Shown here in pieces: positions 32,200 through 42,440 of a stretch of 64,000 bases of DNA. Made by a program: the position numbers and the translations under genes. Below the pieces are notes generated by a model that worked only from the letters and a program-made list of their open reading frames with translations, ran no database searches and had not been told where the DNA came from. Source of the stretch: Methanobrevibacter cuticularis. GTDB taxonomy: Archaea; Methanobacteriota; Methanobacteria; Methanobacteriales; Methanobacteriaceae. Location: assembly GCF_001639285.1 (NCBI RefSeq), contig NZ_LWMW01000169.1:1-64000 (forward strand), given 5' to 3'. How positions within the stretch are numbered: the stretch's first letter is position 1; the number at the start of each line of letters is the position of its first letter.

Positions 32200-35100
32200 A
32201 TGCTAAGAAAAATTTTCTTGTTGTCAATATTCATTGCTGCATTGTTTTCTATAAATTTAGTTAGTGCCTCTGATGATTTTAATGGTAATTATAATAATTA
32301 TAATAATTCTACTAATGATTATAATGATGGTGAATATGAGATAACTAATTTGGGATATAAGCTAGCTAATAATGGTTCAAATAGTAGCAATATTTATGTT
32401 GATGCAAATTTGGGTAGTGATAGTGATAGTGATGGAAGTGAATTTAGTCCTTATAAAAGCTTACAAAAAGCTATTAAGGCAGCATCTAGTAATTCTAATA
32501 TTTATATAATGTCTGGTGAGTATTTTGGAGAAAATAATACCAAAATAATCATTGATAAGAAGATTACCATCTCAACTATCAATGGGATTGTTATTTTTAA
32601 TGGAGAGAAAAAATATGATTTTTTTGAGATAACGTCTACAGGTAACTTGACATTGATTAATATCACTTTCATTCAAGGTAGAAATATTGATGAAAGTTAT
32701 ATTGCAGGAGCTATTTTTAATAATGGTGACTTAACTATCAAATATTGTATTTTCGAGTCTAATGTTGGTTTAAGAGGAGGTGCAATACTCAACAATGGGA
32801 AATTGGAAATAATAGGATCTACTTTCAAAAATAATAATGGTACTAATTATGGTGGAGGTGTGACAAATTTTAATATAGCTAAAATCGTCGATTGTCTTTT
32901 CATTAATAATATTGCTTCTAGAGGATCTGGTATTTTTACTGATGGTAATTTAACAGTTATATCTTCTAATTTTAGTTCTAATACTATAGTAGGTGTTAAT
33001 TGGGAGAATAGGTTCAATACTATTTTGATTAAGGATTCTGATTTTAGTAATTCTGATATCAGTACTGATAAATCTTCTATAAATATTTTAAACACTAATT
33101 GTTCAAATGTTGGTGTTACATTTACTAATTTAACTGTTGTTGGCTCTAGTATATCTATTAGTGCTACTAATTCTACATTAAATGTCATTTATTCGGTTAT
33201 TATTGGTGGTTCTATATATAATTTGAATAATAATAACAATATTAGTGCTGAATACAATTGGTGGTTGTCTAATAAGGGCCCTAATCGTTATTCTGATGTA
33301 TATTTTACTTCAATGAAGTATTGGATTGTAGTAGCTTTTGTCACAGATTATGGTGATTTTATTCCCAGTAAGTCTAATCTTAATTTGAAGGTTGTTTTTA
33401 AATATACTGATGGTGTTAATATTTGGGATTTGCCTGAAGGGATTAATATTCCTGCTAGGTCTGTTTATTTACAAACTGATAATGGTTATTTCATTAATAA
33501 TAGTGGTTTAATTTTCAATAATTCATTTGTTACAGGTTATTTGAACAATACTGATGATACTATAGTTTATGCTGTTGTTGATGATCAGCGTTTGAAGTTG
33601 CTTGTTGGTAAAGGTTATACCAACTATACTTGGTATGTTTCAAATAATGGGGATGATTCTAACACTGGATCAAAAGAAAATCCTTTTAAGACTCTTGCTA
33701 AGGCGGTTAGTATTGCTTTAAATGGTGATACGATCTATATTGACACTGGTGAGTATTATAATGCTTTTAATTCAAACTTGTTCATTTGGAAAAATTTGAC
33801 TTTTACTTCTTATAATGGTCCTGTTACTATTTATCGTCATACTAATAATAATATATTTGTTGTTGCTGATTATGGTACTTTGAATCTTAATAATATTAGT
33901 TTTTCAACCTACAATTTAACATATTCTGTATTGTTTATTAATTGTTCTGGTAATCTGACTATTAATAATTGTACTTTTAGAGATGCATCAGGAAATTCAT
34001 ATTGGGGTAATATTCTATTTTCAGGTGCTTATTTATATATTAATAACTCTAATTTTTATGGGCTAAAACATAATGTAATAAGATCAAAATCATATGATAG
34101 ATCTTCTTATGATTATGTGCCATGTAATATTTCTATTTTTAATTCTTACTTTAGTGGAATTTCAGGAACTGTAACTAATGATCAGAATACTGCTAGGATT
34201 CTTTATTTAGTTGGGGACAATATTTTCATTGAGAATTGTACTTTTGTAAATAATAGTGCTACTGGGGCTTACATTATTTCTAATTACTCTATTGTTAATA
34301 ATTCTATTTTCATTAACAACCATGGGGCTATTAATGGCGCAACTATCTTTGATAATGGTTTTGTTGTAAATAATACTGCTCCTTACTGGAGTGGTCCTAT
34401 TGTAGGTGCATCTAATATCACTAATTCCATTTTTTTAAATAATAATGCTACTTCTGCAAGTGGTAGATTTATTTATAATTGTTCTTTTATTAATAATAGT
34501 AATTCTCATAATTCTCTTCATGAAGATTCTAATAGAAATGGAATAATAAATAATGTAGGAAATTTATCAATCGTTTTTTGTACTTTTATTGGAAACAATG
34601 CTGGTTATGGTGGAGCAATTTTTAATTCTGGAACTTTAAATATTTCTAACAGTATTTTTTTAAATAATAGTGCTACAATTTTAGGTGCAGACATTTTTAA
34701 TTTTAATGGTAATGCTTATTTAGATAATAATTGGTGGGGTTGGAATGGTGGTTCTACTGATGGCAGAGTATATAGATTTTTAGGTGATATTCATCTTGAT
34801 TTTTGGAGTATACTTACTTTAAGTGTAAATGGTTCTAAATTAACAGCTAGTTTAGATAAGGTTACTGATAAATTTGGAAATATTTATAATTTAAATGGAA
34901 GTATTCCTAATCGTTTCGCATTTTTTGATTCCAATATTGTATCTATTTCTCCCAAAACTAGTAATTTAACTGATAATCATGCTTATGCTACAATAACCTC
35001 TAGTTATGATGATGATTATGTTGTTAATGTTACCGTTGATAGTCAAACTGTTGATTTAACTATTCATAACATGAATACTATCCTTGAAATGAACAATGGT

Positions 35101-37113
35101 GTTTTTTATGGAAAAAATAATATTTATACAATAACTTTGAGAAATATTAATGGTTATGATATATATAATCAAACTATTATTTTAGAAATTAAGAATAAAA
35201 ATGGTAGTATAGAAGTTTATTACTTAATAACTGATGATAATGGCCGAGCTAGTATTATTCTCAATAAAAGTATAGGTAGCTATGAACTTATTGCTTATTA
35301 CAAAGGTGATGGTTATTTTTATCCTTCTAATGCCACTGCATTGTTGACTATTATCTCTTCTTCTACTAATATTTTTATTTTAAAAGATCAGATATTTTAT
35401 GGTAAAAATAATTTGTTACAAGTTTCTTTGGAAGATATATATGGTCAGGCAGTGACTGGTCAAAAAATAACTTTTAGAATAGCATATGGTAATAAAACCT
35501 ATACTTATTATAGTATCACTGATGGTTATGGTGTTGCAGGCCTTACACTTAGTTTACCTAAAGGAAGTTATAACATTAAAGTTTTTTTTGATGGTGATGA
35601 ATGGTATAATTCTAGTGAAAATCAAGGTACTTTCACTATTCTGCCTATTGGAACTAATTTAATATTAAATATTTCTATCCTTTATGGACGAGGGGACATT
35701 TATTTTGTGAAATTATTAGATAATAATGGTAATGTGGTTAAAAATGAAACTATATATTTAACTTTAATTCAAGGAAACAACAATCAAACTTTTATAGTTC
35801 AAACTGACAGCAATGGTACTGCAAAATTAGTCATAAACTTACTTCCTGGTACATATAAGGTTTATGTTAACTATAAAGGGGATGATCTTTATATTGGCAC
35901 TGATCTTACTGGCAATCTAGTTGTTGAAAAAGTTGCTGTAATATTGACTGTTGATCCTTTGGTTGTATTTAATGGTACTCATAATAAATATTATGTCCTA
36001 GTAACTGATATGTATGGAAGACCACTATATGGAGAATCAATTAGTATTAAAGTTCAAAAAGATGGACTTTTTAAAGTTTATGATTTAATAACTGATGAAG
36101 AAGGTTTTATTATTCTTCCTCTTGAGTTAGATGAAGGAAATTACATGATTTTGGTTTATTTTAATGGAAATGAATGGTATTATAATACTACTACTGCTAG
36201 TACTCTAATTGTTGAGTCAAAACCTACTAATAAAATAGTAACTAATCTTACGGCTACTTTGAAAAATAACACTGTAATATTTTATTTAACTGATATTGAT
36301 GGAACTCCTTTAATGAATAAAAACATTGTTGTAATGTTAGTGGGAACTGGATACAATAAAACTTTTATTATTAAAACAAATAATCAAGGCAAAGGCGAAT
36401 TAAAACTAAATATGGGTTCAGGTAAATATAATTTATATTATAACTTTGAAGGAAACGATTATTATGGTTCAATAGAAGGATTATTTGATTTTGCCTTTAA
36501 TTTCACTTCTTTAAATTCTAAAAACAAGAAAATAGGGACTTATTTAACTGTTAAAGTGTCTACAATACTTAAAGGAAAAAAAACTCTCATAACTGTTATT
36601 CTTAAAGATTTAAATGGTAAGTTATTATCTAAACAAAAAATAAAATTATTAATAAATAAGAAAACACACACAGCAACTACTAATTCAAAAGGAATAGCTA
36701 TTTTTAAAATATTTGGCCTTAAAACAGGAAAACATTTAATAAAATTGACCTATGTTGGGAATGGTTTTTATAAAACTTCAACAATCTCCAAGACTCAAAG
36801 TGTAAAACATTTTCCTGATTTAATAATTTCAAAAATTAAAAGACATGGTAATAAATATAAAATAGCTATTAAAAATCAAGGGTCTACTGCTTCTAAAAAA
36901 ACTAAACTTAAAATTAGTTTTATTGTTGGTAAAAATATCAAACAAAAGATTGTAACTGTTAAAGGGTTACAAGCAGGTAAATTCACAATTGTTGCAGTCA
37001 ATTTTTTTAAATATTCTTTACATAAGAAATATATTAAAACTGCAAGAATTAATTACAATAGGGTTGTTAAAGAATTTTCTTACAAAAACAATTTAAAAAA
37101 ATTTAAAATATAG
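32200..37113 (+). CDS. Giant adhesin-like protein with CARDB-like C-terminus
   Basis: Secreted protein of 1637 residues. GGGAGA lies nine bases before ATG 32200; TTG 32194 is also possible, while an earlier ATG (32125) lacks a ribosome-binding site. The signal peptide ends near LVSA (residue ~22). Two DUF1565-type modules (YVDANLGSDSDSDGS and WYVSNNGDDSNTGSKENPF) head beta-helix stretches ending in NWWLSNKGPN and NWWGWNGGS. From residue ~930 come five or six Ig-like domains with FYGKNN, YGRGD and D.NG.A motifs. Then a Lys-rich linker and a CARDB-like domain (FPDLIISKIKRHGNKYKIAI) close the protein, with no membrane helix. The 87-base gap to the preceding gene suggests co-transcription with it. 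Confidence 0.87.
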   Translation: MLRKIFLLSIFIAALFSINLVSASDDFNGNYNNYNNSTNDYNDGEYEITNLGYKLANNGSNSSNIYVDANLGSDSDSDGSEFSPYKSLQKAIKAASSNSNIYIMSGEYFGENNTKIIIDKKITISTINGIVIFNGEKKYDFFEITSTGNLTLINITFIQGRNIDESYIAGAIFNNGDLTIKYCIFESNVGLRGGAILNNGKLEIIGSTFKNNNGTNYGGGVTNFNIAKIVDCLFINNIASRGSGIFTDGNLTVISSNFSSNTIVGVNWENRFNTILIKDSDFSNSDISTDKSSINILNTNCSNVGVTFTNLTVVGSSISISATNSTLNVIYSVIIGGSIYNLNNNNNISAEYNWWLSNKGPNRYSDVYFTSMKYWIVVAFVTDYGDFIPSKSNLNLKVVFKYTDGVNIWDLPEGINIPARSVYLQTDNGYFINNSGLIFNNSFVTGYLNNTDDTIVYAVVDDQRLKLLVGKGYTNYTWYVSNNGDDSNTGSKENPFKTLAKAVSIALNGDTIYIDTGEYYNAFNSNLFIWKNLTFTSYNGPVTIYRHTNNNIFVVADYGTLNLNNISFSTYNLTYSVLFINCSGNLTINNCTFRDASGNSYWGNILFSGAYLYINNSNFYGLKHNVIRSKSYDRSSYDYVPCNISIFNSYFSGISGTVTNDQNTARILYLVGDNIFIENCTFVNNSATGAYIISNYSIVNNSIFINNHGAINGATIFDNGFVVNNTAPYWSGPIVGASNITNSIFLNNNATSASGRFIYNCSFINNSNSHNSLHEDSNRNGIINNVGNLSIVFCTFIGNNAGYGGAIFNSGTLNISNSIFLNNSATILGADIFNFNGNAYLDNNWWGWNGGSTDGRVYRFLGDIHLDFWSILTLSVNGSKLTASLDKVTDKFGNIYNLNGSIPNRFAFFDSNIVSISPKTSNLTDNHAYATITSSYDDDYVVNVTVDSQTVDLTIHNMNTILEMNNGVFYGKNNIYTITLRNINGYDIYNQTIILEIKNKNGSIEVYYLITDDNGRASIILNKSIGSYELIAYYKGDGYFYPSNATALLTIISSSTNIFILKDQIFYGKNNLLQVSLEDIYGQAVTGQKITFRIAYGNKTYTYYSITDGYGVAGLTLSLPKGSYNIKVFFDGDEWYNSSENQGTFTILPIGTNLILNISILYGRGDIYFVKLLDNNGNVVKNETIYLTLIQGNNNQTFIVQTDSNGTAKLVINLLPGTYKVYVNYKGDDLYIGTDLTGNLVVEKVAVILTVDPLVVFNGTHNKYYVLVTDMYGRPLYGESISIKVQKDGLFKVYDLITDEEGFIILPLELDEGNYMILVYFNGNEWYYNTTTASTLIVESKPTNKIVTNLTATLKNNTVIFYLTDIDGTPLMNKNIVVMLVGTGYNKTFIIKTNNQGKGELKLNMGSGKYNLYYNFEGNDYYGSIEGLFDFAFNFTSLNSKNKKIGTYLTVKVSTILKGKKTLITVILKDLNGKLLSKQKIKLLINKKTHTATTNSKGIAIFKIFGLKTGKHLIKLTYVGNGFYKTSTISKTQSVKHFPDLIISKIKRHGNKYKIAIKNQGSTASKKTKLKISFIVGKNIKQKIVTVKGLQAGKFTIVAVNFFKYSLHKKYIKTARINYNRVVKEFSYKNNLKKFKI

Positions 37114-37519
37114 TCTTGAAAGAAAAGATTCTAATCGATGGTTTATTGGAATATTAATTTATTTCATAAATATAAGTTGTTATTATCTTTAATTTCTAAA
37201 ATAATCTTTATATAATTTTATTATTAAAAAAATATATATTATGATTATTTAGATTGAGAAATAAATGAATATAAAAGTTTTTAAAAAATATCATTACTTA
37301 TAAACTTTATTTTCAGGACTATATAAAAAATAAGATATTTGATAATAAATATTTGATTCTAAAAATTTATTAGTTGGATTTGAATGATTAAAGAAAGATT
37401 TAAATTAAAAAAAGAAGATTTAAAATATTGATTAATATGATTTTTTCCAATTATTGGTTTAAATTTTTAATCTTAATTGTTAGATCGTTATTTTCAGGTA
37501 ATTCATTTCAAATTCTTTC

Positions 37520-37685
37520 GATTTTTTTATTAGTTTTGTCATGATGAGGGGGATAAGTATTAGCGTCCTTAATAGATGGTTTGATTAGATTTTTTTATTA
37601 GTTTTGTCATGATGAGGGGGATAAGTATTAGCGTCCTTAATAGATGGTTTGATTAGATTTTTTTATTAGCTTTCTCATGATGAGA
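37520..37685. repeat. 68-bp tandem repeat, about 2.4 copies
   Basis: Unit starts GATTTTTTTATTAGTTTTGT and includes CATGATGAGGGGGATAAGTA and TTAGCGTCCTTAATAGATGG. Copies start at 37520, 37588 and 37656, the last incomplete and diverged (CTTTCTCATGATGAGAGGG). It overlaps the 3' end of a decayed minus-strand ORF. Confidence 0.93.
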
Positions 37686-37695
37686 GGGTTTTTCT

Positions 37696-37948
37696 TCATC
37701 TATTTTTTCTTAAAGTTTTTTCAAATGTAGCAAGTTTATCTCTTAGTTTATCTATTGGATCGTAATTAGATATTGCAGAATTATCTTTTCTATTCTAGTA
37801 TTGAGATTGTAGTTAAATTCTTTAATAATTTATTAGTAGATTGTAAACCATTTAGTAGATAATTCAAGGTTTTAATCTCAGTTATAGATTGATAATGAAG
37901 AATTAAAATTGTTTGTTCATCTTCAAAGATATCATCTTCTTTGGGCAC
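37696..37948 (-). pseudogene. Decayed small ORF of unknown function
   Basis: On the minus strand a GTG-initiated frame encodes an acidic start PKEDDIFEDEQTILILHYQS, then ITEIKTLNYLLNGLQSTNKL, and stops. Shifting frame twice recovers NYNLNTRIEK and NYDPIDKLRDKLATFEKTLR before a final stop. The recovered frame is helical and leucine-rich, suggestive of a former coiled-coil protein. I do not recognise the family. The surrounding gene-free stretch 37114-38560 otherwise holds the 68-bp repeat, a TTTATATA box near 38027 and a short 20-bp duplication near 38330. Confidence 0.35.
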
Positions 37949-38512
37949 TATTATTCGTACTCGTTAAGTATGTTATTTCTCTGCTTATGAACTTAAAATA
38001 GTGCAAAAGTTTATATATAGTTATAATTATTAATATATTATGTATAGACGATATATAACACTTCAAACAATTTTGAATAATGAATCATATTAGATGCATG
38101 AATGTTAAAATTATTTACAGAATATTTAATATATTAAAAAAGTGATAGTTATAGATTAAGATAATTAATAAAATCATTTTCCATAGTTTTCATTGTATTC
38201 AATAGATATATTTCTATTTTAGAAAATTCTTAAGTTGTATTTCCAATTTACTTAAATCTAATATGTGATATTATTGATAAAGTTGGGAAGATTTATAATG
38301 TTAAAAATTTGAAGTTACAAATAAATACTTATATTAAATATAGAATAATTATATTAAATATAAAATACTTATATTAAATATAATTCATATAAATATTACA
38401 TAGCTAAGATATAGCATATTGAAATTTTTCATGATATTTTATTTATAATATTTAGAGAATATTGAAATATTTTATAATGTTATTATAATTATGCAAGTTA
38501 GTGAATAATTAA

Positions 38513-39022
<510 letters not shown>

Positions 39023-39083
39023 TTTTTTAAATATTCTCACATTTTGTCTTAAATTTTAGATTAATAAGTTTTCTTTTATATTA

Positions 39084-39275
39084 TGAGTTTTTATTGTGTT
39101 TTTGGAAATTAGGATAGTATTGTAATAGTGTATGGGTTTTTATTGTGTTTTTGGAAATTAGGATAGTATTGTAATAGTGTATGGGTTTTTATTGTGTTTT
39201 TGGAAATTAGGATAGTATTGTAATAGTGTATGGGTTTTTATTGTGTTTTTGGAAATTAGGATAGTATGGTAAATA
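39084..39275. repeat. 49-bp tandem repeat x4 running into the GT2 start codon
   Basis: Unit TTTTTATTGTGTTTTTGGAA, then ATTAGGATAGTATTGTAATA, then GTGTATGGG; runs of T start at 39088, 39137, 39186 and 39235. In the last copy AGGATAGTATTG reads AGGATAGTATGG, which is the ATG of the downstream gene. Confidence 0.95.
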
Positions 39276-39997
39276 AAGTTAATCAATCTGATTTTTTAAA
39301 CAATGGAGAGAGTACTGAAGGAGTTTTCATTGTTGTTCCCGCATATAATGAAGAAAAAACTGTTGGAGAAATTATTGAAGAAATAGCTCAACGAGGATAC
39401 AAAGTTATTCTTGTTGATGATGGATCTTCAGATGATACAAATAAAATAGCTAAATCTTCTAAAGAGAAATTTCCAGATAGAATTTTTGTTTATAGGCATG
39501 TTATTAATAGGGGGCTTGGGGCTGCTTTAATCACTGGAATGACTGCAGCACTTAGAAAAAAGGCTAAATATGTTGTTACTTTTGATGCAGATGGTCAGCA
39601 TGATATTAATGATATAGAAAAAGTTTGTAAGCCTTTAAAAGACGATGTTGATGTTGATGTTGTAATTGGAGCTAGACCATTTGAAGATATGCCTAGAAGT
39701 AAGAATTTTGCTAACAGTGTCATGAACTTCTTAACTAGAGTATTTTATAAGACCAAGGTTAAAGATTCTCAATCAGGATTGAGAGCTTTTAAAGCAGCTA
39801 CAATTCCGAAAATAGAAATAATGTCTCAAGGTTATGATGTTTCTTCTGAATTCATTAGAGAAATTAGAAAAAATAATTTTAAATTGAAAGAAGTCACAAT
39901 TACTACTATTTATACTCCTGAAACCCAAGCTAAAGGAACAAATGCTATTGTTGGCATTAAAATTTTATTTAAGATGATTATAAATATTTTTAAATAA
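39266..39997 (+). CDS. GT2 glycosyltransferase, dolichol-phosphate mannosyltransferase-like
   Basis: Transfers a sugar from a nucleotide donor, probably to a polyprenyl phosphate at the inner membrane face. Motifs: VVPAYNEEKTVGEII, the nucleotide-binding LVDDGSSDDT, the metal-binding FDADGQHD (DxD-like), and DSQSGLRAFKA. At 243 residues it is a soluble catalytic domain without the C-terminal membrane helices of some DPM synthases. The DUF2304 membrane protein 128 bases downstream is a frequent neighbour of such enzymes and may be its partner. The start codon and ribosome-binding site (AGGA) lie inside the fourth copy of the 49-bp repeat. Confidence 0.9.
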   Translation: MVNKVNQSDFLNNGESTEGVFIVVPAYNEEKTVGEIIEEIAQRGYKVILVDDGSSDDTNKIAKSSKEKFPDRIFVYRHVINRGLGAALITGMTAALRKKAKYVVTFDADGQHDINDIEKVCKPLKDDVDVDVVIGARPFEDMPRSKNFANSVMNFLTRVFYKTKVKDSQSGLRAFKAATIPKIEIMSQGYDVSSEFIREIRKNNFKLKEVTITTIYTPETQAKGTNAIVGIKILFKMIINIFK

Positions 39998-40125
39998 AAG
40001 TTCTCATATTTTACAGTATTATTTGATATAATTAAGAAGATGGTTTATATTCATTTGAGTTTAAAAATGGTATATACATTTATAATTTTTAGTAATAATT
40101 TATAGAATATTATGCAGGTGGTTTT

Positions 40126-40485
40126 ATGTTGGGTATTGATATAATGTTGTATCAAATATTAGTAGTAATCATAGCTATTTTAGCAGTTTTATTGTTATTT
40201 GGTAGATATCAGAATAAAAAAACTTCTTTACAAACCTTTCTTTTATGGGCTGTTTTATGGATTGTTTTAGGAATATTTACATTAGTTCCAGAATCAAGTT
40301 CTGCATTAGCTAATTTTTTAGGAATAGGAAGAGGTTTAGATTTAATAATTATATTCGGACTCATTGGTGCCTTTTATTTAATTTTTAGAGTCTATTTAAG
40401 AATTGAAAAGCTTGATCAAGATGTTTCTAAGCTGATAAGATTAATTGCAATTGAAAATGAAGAAAAAGATGAAAATGAAAAATAA
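40126..40485 (+). CDS. DUF2304 family membrane protein
   Basis: A 119-residue protein with three hydrophobic helices (residues ~7-24, ~38-54, ~72-92) and a short acidic cytoplasmic coil (LDQDVSKLIRLIAIENEEKD). It matches the DUF2304 pattern, including the LLWAVLWIVLGIFTLVPE stretch. Genes of this family commonly sit beside GT2 glycosyltransferases of cell-surface polysaccharide pathways, as here. AGGTGG precedes the ATG. Specific function unknown. Confidence 0.8.
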   Translation: MLGIDIMLYQILVVIIAILAVLLLFGRYQNKKTSLQTFLLWAVLWIVLGIFTLVPESSSALANFLGIGRGLDLIIIFGLIGAFYLIFRVYLRIEKLDQDVSKLIRLIAIENEEKDENEK

Positions 40486-40621
40486 TCTTTTTTATTAGGA
40501 TATGGGTTATGGTCAAAAATCTGAATTATTTATCCAAAACTATCTTAAAATCATTTGTTTAGGAATTGAAGAAAATGTTTCTTGAAAAATTATTTTTGGC
40601 CAAGACTCGATTATAAGGATT

Positions 40622-40766
40622 GGCTTGTAGAAACCATTTTGATAGGAAATATATTTATAAAAAATATCATTAAAAATGCTTTATTTTGAAATTAAAGAAC
40701 TAAATTCACAAGTTAGTTTCACAAAGTAAAAATTTAAAGTGTGAAAATGAGGGTTTCTACAAAGCC
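40622..40766. mobile_element. MITE-like element, 145 bp
   Basis: Non-coding element with imperfect terminal inverted repeats: GGCTTGTAGAAACCATTTT at the left, and at the right the reverse complement of GGCTTTGTAGAAACCCTCAT. ATAAGGAT precedes it and ATAAGAAT follows it, a probable 8-bp target duplication with one change. The ends resemble those of the broken IS at 62710-63669 (GGCTTTGTAGAAATCATATT), so a related transposase may have moved it. Confidence 0.75.
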
Positions 40767-40770
40767 ATAA

Positions 40771-40870
40771 GAATATGAGAATTATAATTTTTTTTATTAA
40801 GGATATGTAGGAATATGAGAATTATAATTTTTTTTTATTGAGGATATGTAGGAATATGAGAATTATAATG
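40771..40870. repeat. 40-41-bp tandem repeat x2.5
   Basis: GAATATGAGAATTATAATTT recurs at 40771, 40811 and 40852 with A/T-run length differences and GGATATGTAG between. It starts four bases after the MITE and overlaps its target duplication, so the repeat may have grown from that flank. The remaining interval to 41015 has no gene. Confidence 0.85.
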
Positions 40871-41015
40871 TCAGCATTCAAATTAATTATAATAAACATA
40901 AAAATTATAATTTCTTCATTGCGATTACTATAATAAATATAAGAAGTAAAAAGCTATTTAAATAAATAGAATTTTAAAAAATTACAATTAATATTATAGT
41001 TTTAAGGTCATTGAT

Positions 41016-42158
41016 ATGAAAATAGGTTTTGTTACAGAATATTTTCCAAAAAGTAAGGAAATGGATATAAAAGGGGGTGCTGAAGTAGCTGCTTTTAATG
41101 AAGCATTTTACTTATCTACTGATAATGAAATAACTGTTTTAACTTCTTATGAAGAAGGAATGGAAAGAGATTCTCAAATAGGTAACATTAAAGTATTGGC
41201 ATGTGGGAAAAAAAGATCTTACACTCAAAAAGGATCATTTAAAAATAGACTTTCTTTCATGAAATCTGCTTATGATGTTGGAAAAAAGCTTAACTTAGAT
41301 ATTATCGTTGGCTATAACTTCATTACATATGTGAGTGCATGGAAAATTTCTAAAAAATTGAATATTCCTTGTGTAGCTAGATATCATGATGTTTGGATTA
41401 ATAGCTGGATTAAAAATGTGGGTATATTTGGTATATTTGGAGAGATAATTGAAAGATATCTTCTGTCTCGAAATTTAGCTCTTATTGTAGCAGTTTCTAA
41501 TTTTACAGCTAAAAATCTGGAAAACTATTTTCCTAAAGAAAAAATAGCTACTGTTCACAATATTGTAGAATTTAATAATGTTACAAGTGAAAAATATAAT
41601 GATACTACAATTTCTTGTGTTTCAAGATTGGTTGAATATAAAAGAATTGAAGATTTAATTTTAGCTATGGATATATTAGTGAAAGAATATCCAGATCTTA
41701 AATGTAAAATCATTGGTACTGGCCCTATGGAAGAAAAAATTAGGTTAATGATTCATGATAGGTCATTAAATGATAACATTGAATTATGTGGCTTTGTTGA
41801 AAAACATATTGATGTTTTAAAAGTTATCAATTCTTCATCTATCTTCTGTTTACCAAGTGAAGTTGAAGGATTTGGAATAGTTATTGTTGAGGCATTAGGT
41901 TGTGAAGTTCCTTTTGTAGCTTCTAATATACCTCCTGTGATGGAAGCAAGTGGAGAAAAAGGAGGATTGTTTTTTCAGGTAAGGGATTCTAATGACTTAG
42001 CTAAAAAAATAAAGTTGATTCTAGATAATAAAGATTTATATGAAAAGCTTAAAAATGAAGGAAAAGAACAATATAATAAATATCATGGAAAATATATAGC
42101 TAAAAAACTTGAAAATCTGTATAAAAAGACTATTGATAGATATAATATAAATAAATAA
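41016..42158 (+). CDS. GT4 family glycosyltransferase
   Basis: A 380-residue GT-B fold enzyme. The N-terminal acceptor domain starts MKIGFVTEYFPKSKEMDIKGG, with the glycine-rich loop GGAEVAAF and FNEAFYLS. The C-terminal donor domain has VSRLVEYKRIEDLI, KIIGTGPMEEKI and the E-x7-E type motif PSEVEGFGIVIVEALGCEVP (glutamates in SEVEGFG and VEALG). It probably adds a hexose to a lipid- or protein-linked glycan at the cytoplasmic membrane. AAGGTC precedes the ATG. It stands alone downstream of the MITE; the sugar and acceptor are not deducible. Confidence 0.9.
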   Translation: MKIGFVTEYFPKSKEMDIKGGAEVAAFNEAFYLSTDNEITVLTSYEEGMERDSQIGNIKVLACGKKRSYTQKGSFKNRLSFMKSAYDVGKKLNLDIIVGYNFITYVSAWKISKKLNIPCVARYHDVWINSWIKNVGIFGIFGEIIERYLLSRNLALIVAVSNFTAKNLENYFPKEKIATVHNIVEFNNVTSEKYNDTTISCVSRLVEYKRIEDLILAMDILVKEYPDLKCKIIGTGPMEEKIRLMIHDRSLNDNIELCGFVEKHIDVLKVINSSSIFCLPSEVEGFGIVIVEALGCEVPFVASNIPPVMEASGEKGGLFFQVRDSNDLAKKIKLILDNKDLYEKLKNEGKEQYNKYHGKYIAKKLENLYKKTIDRYNINK

Positions 42159-42440
42159 ATTCTAGTTTTAAATATTATTCGTATGTATTATTAAGAACAA
42201 TTTTTAAATAATAGTGATTTTTTATATTAAAAATAAAAATTTTAAAGAAGGGTGTTTTTATCTTAGTAATGAAAATCATTATTAGTTATAAAAACATAAC
42301 ATTATGTATTAACATAACATTATTTATTAAATTACTAAAAATATAATTTTATTTATAATTCTATTTTTAAATATTAATTTTTAATTCATATTATGGATTA
42401 TGATGGATTAAATTATGTAGTAGACTATGGTGAGAATTTA

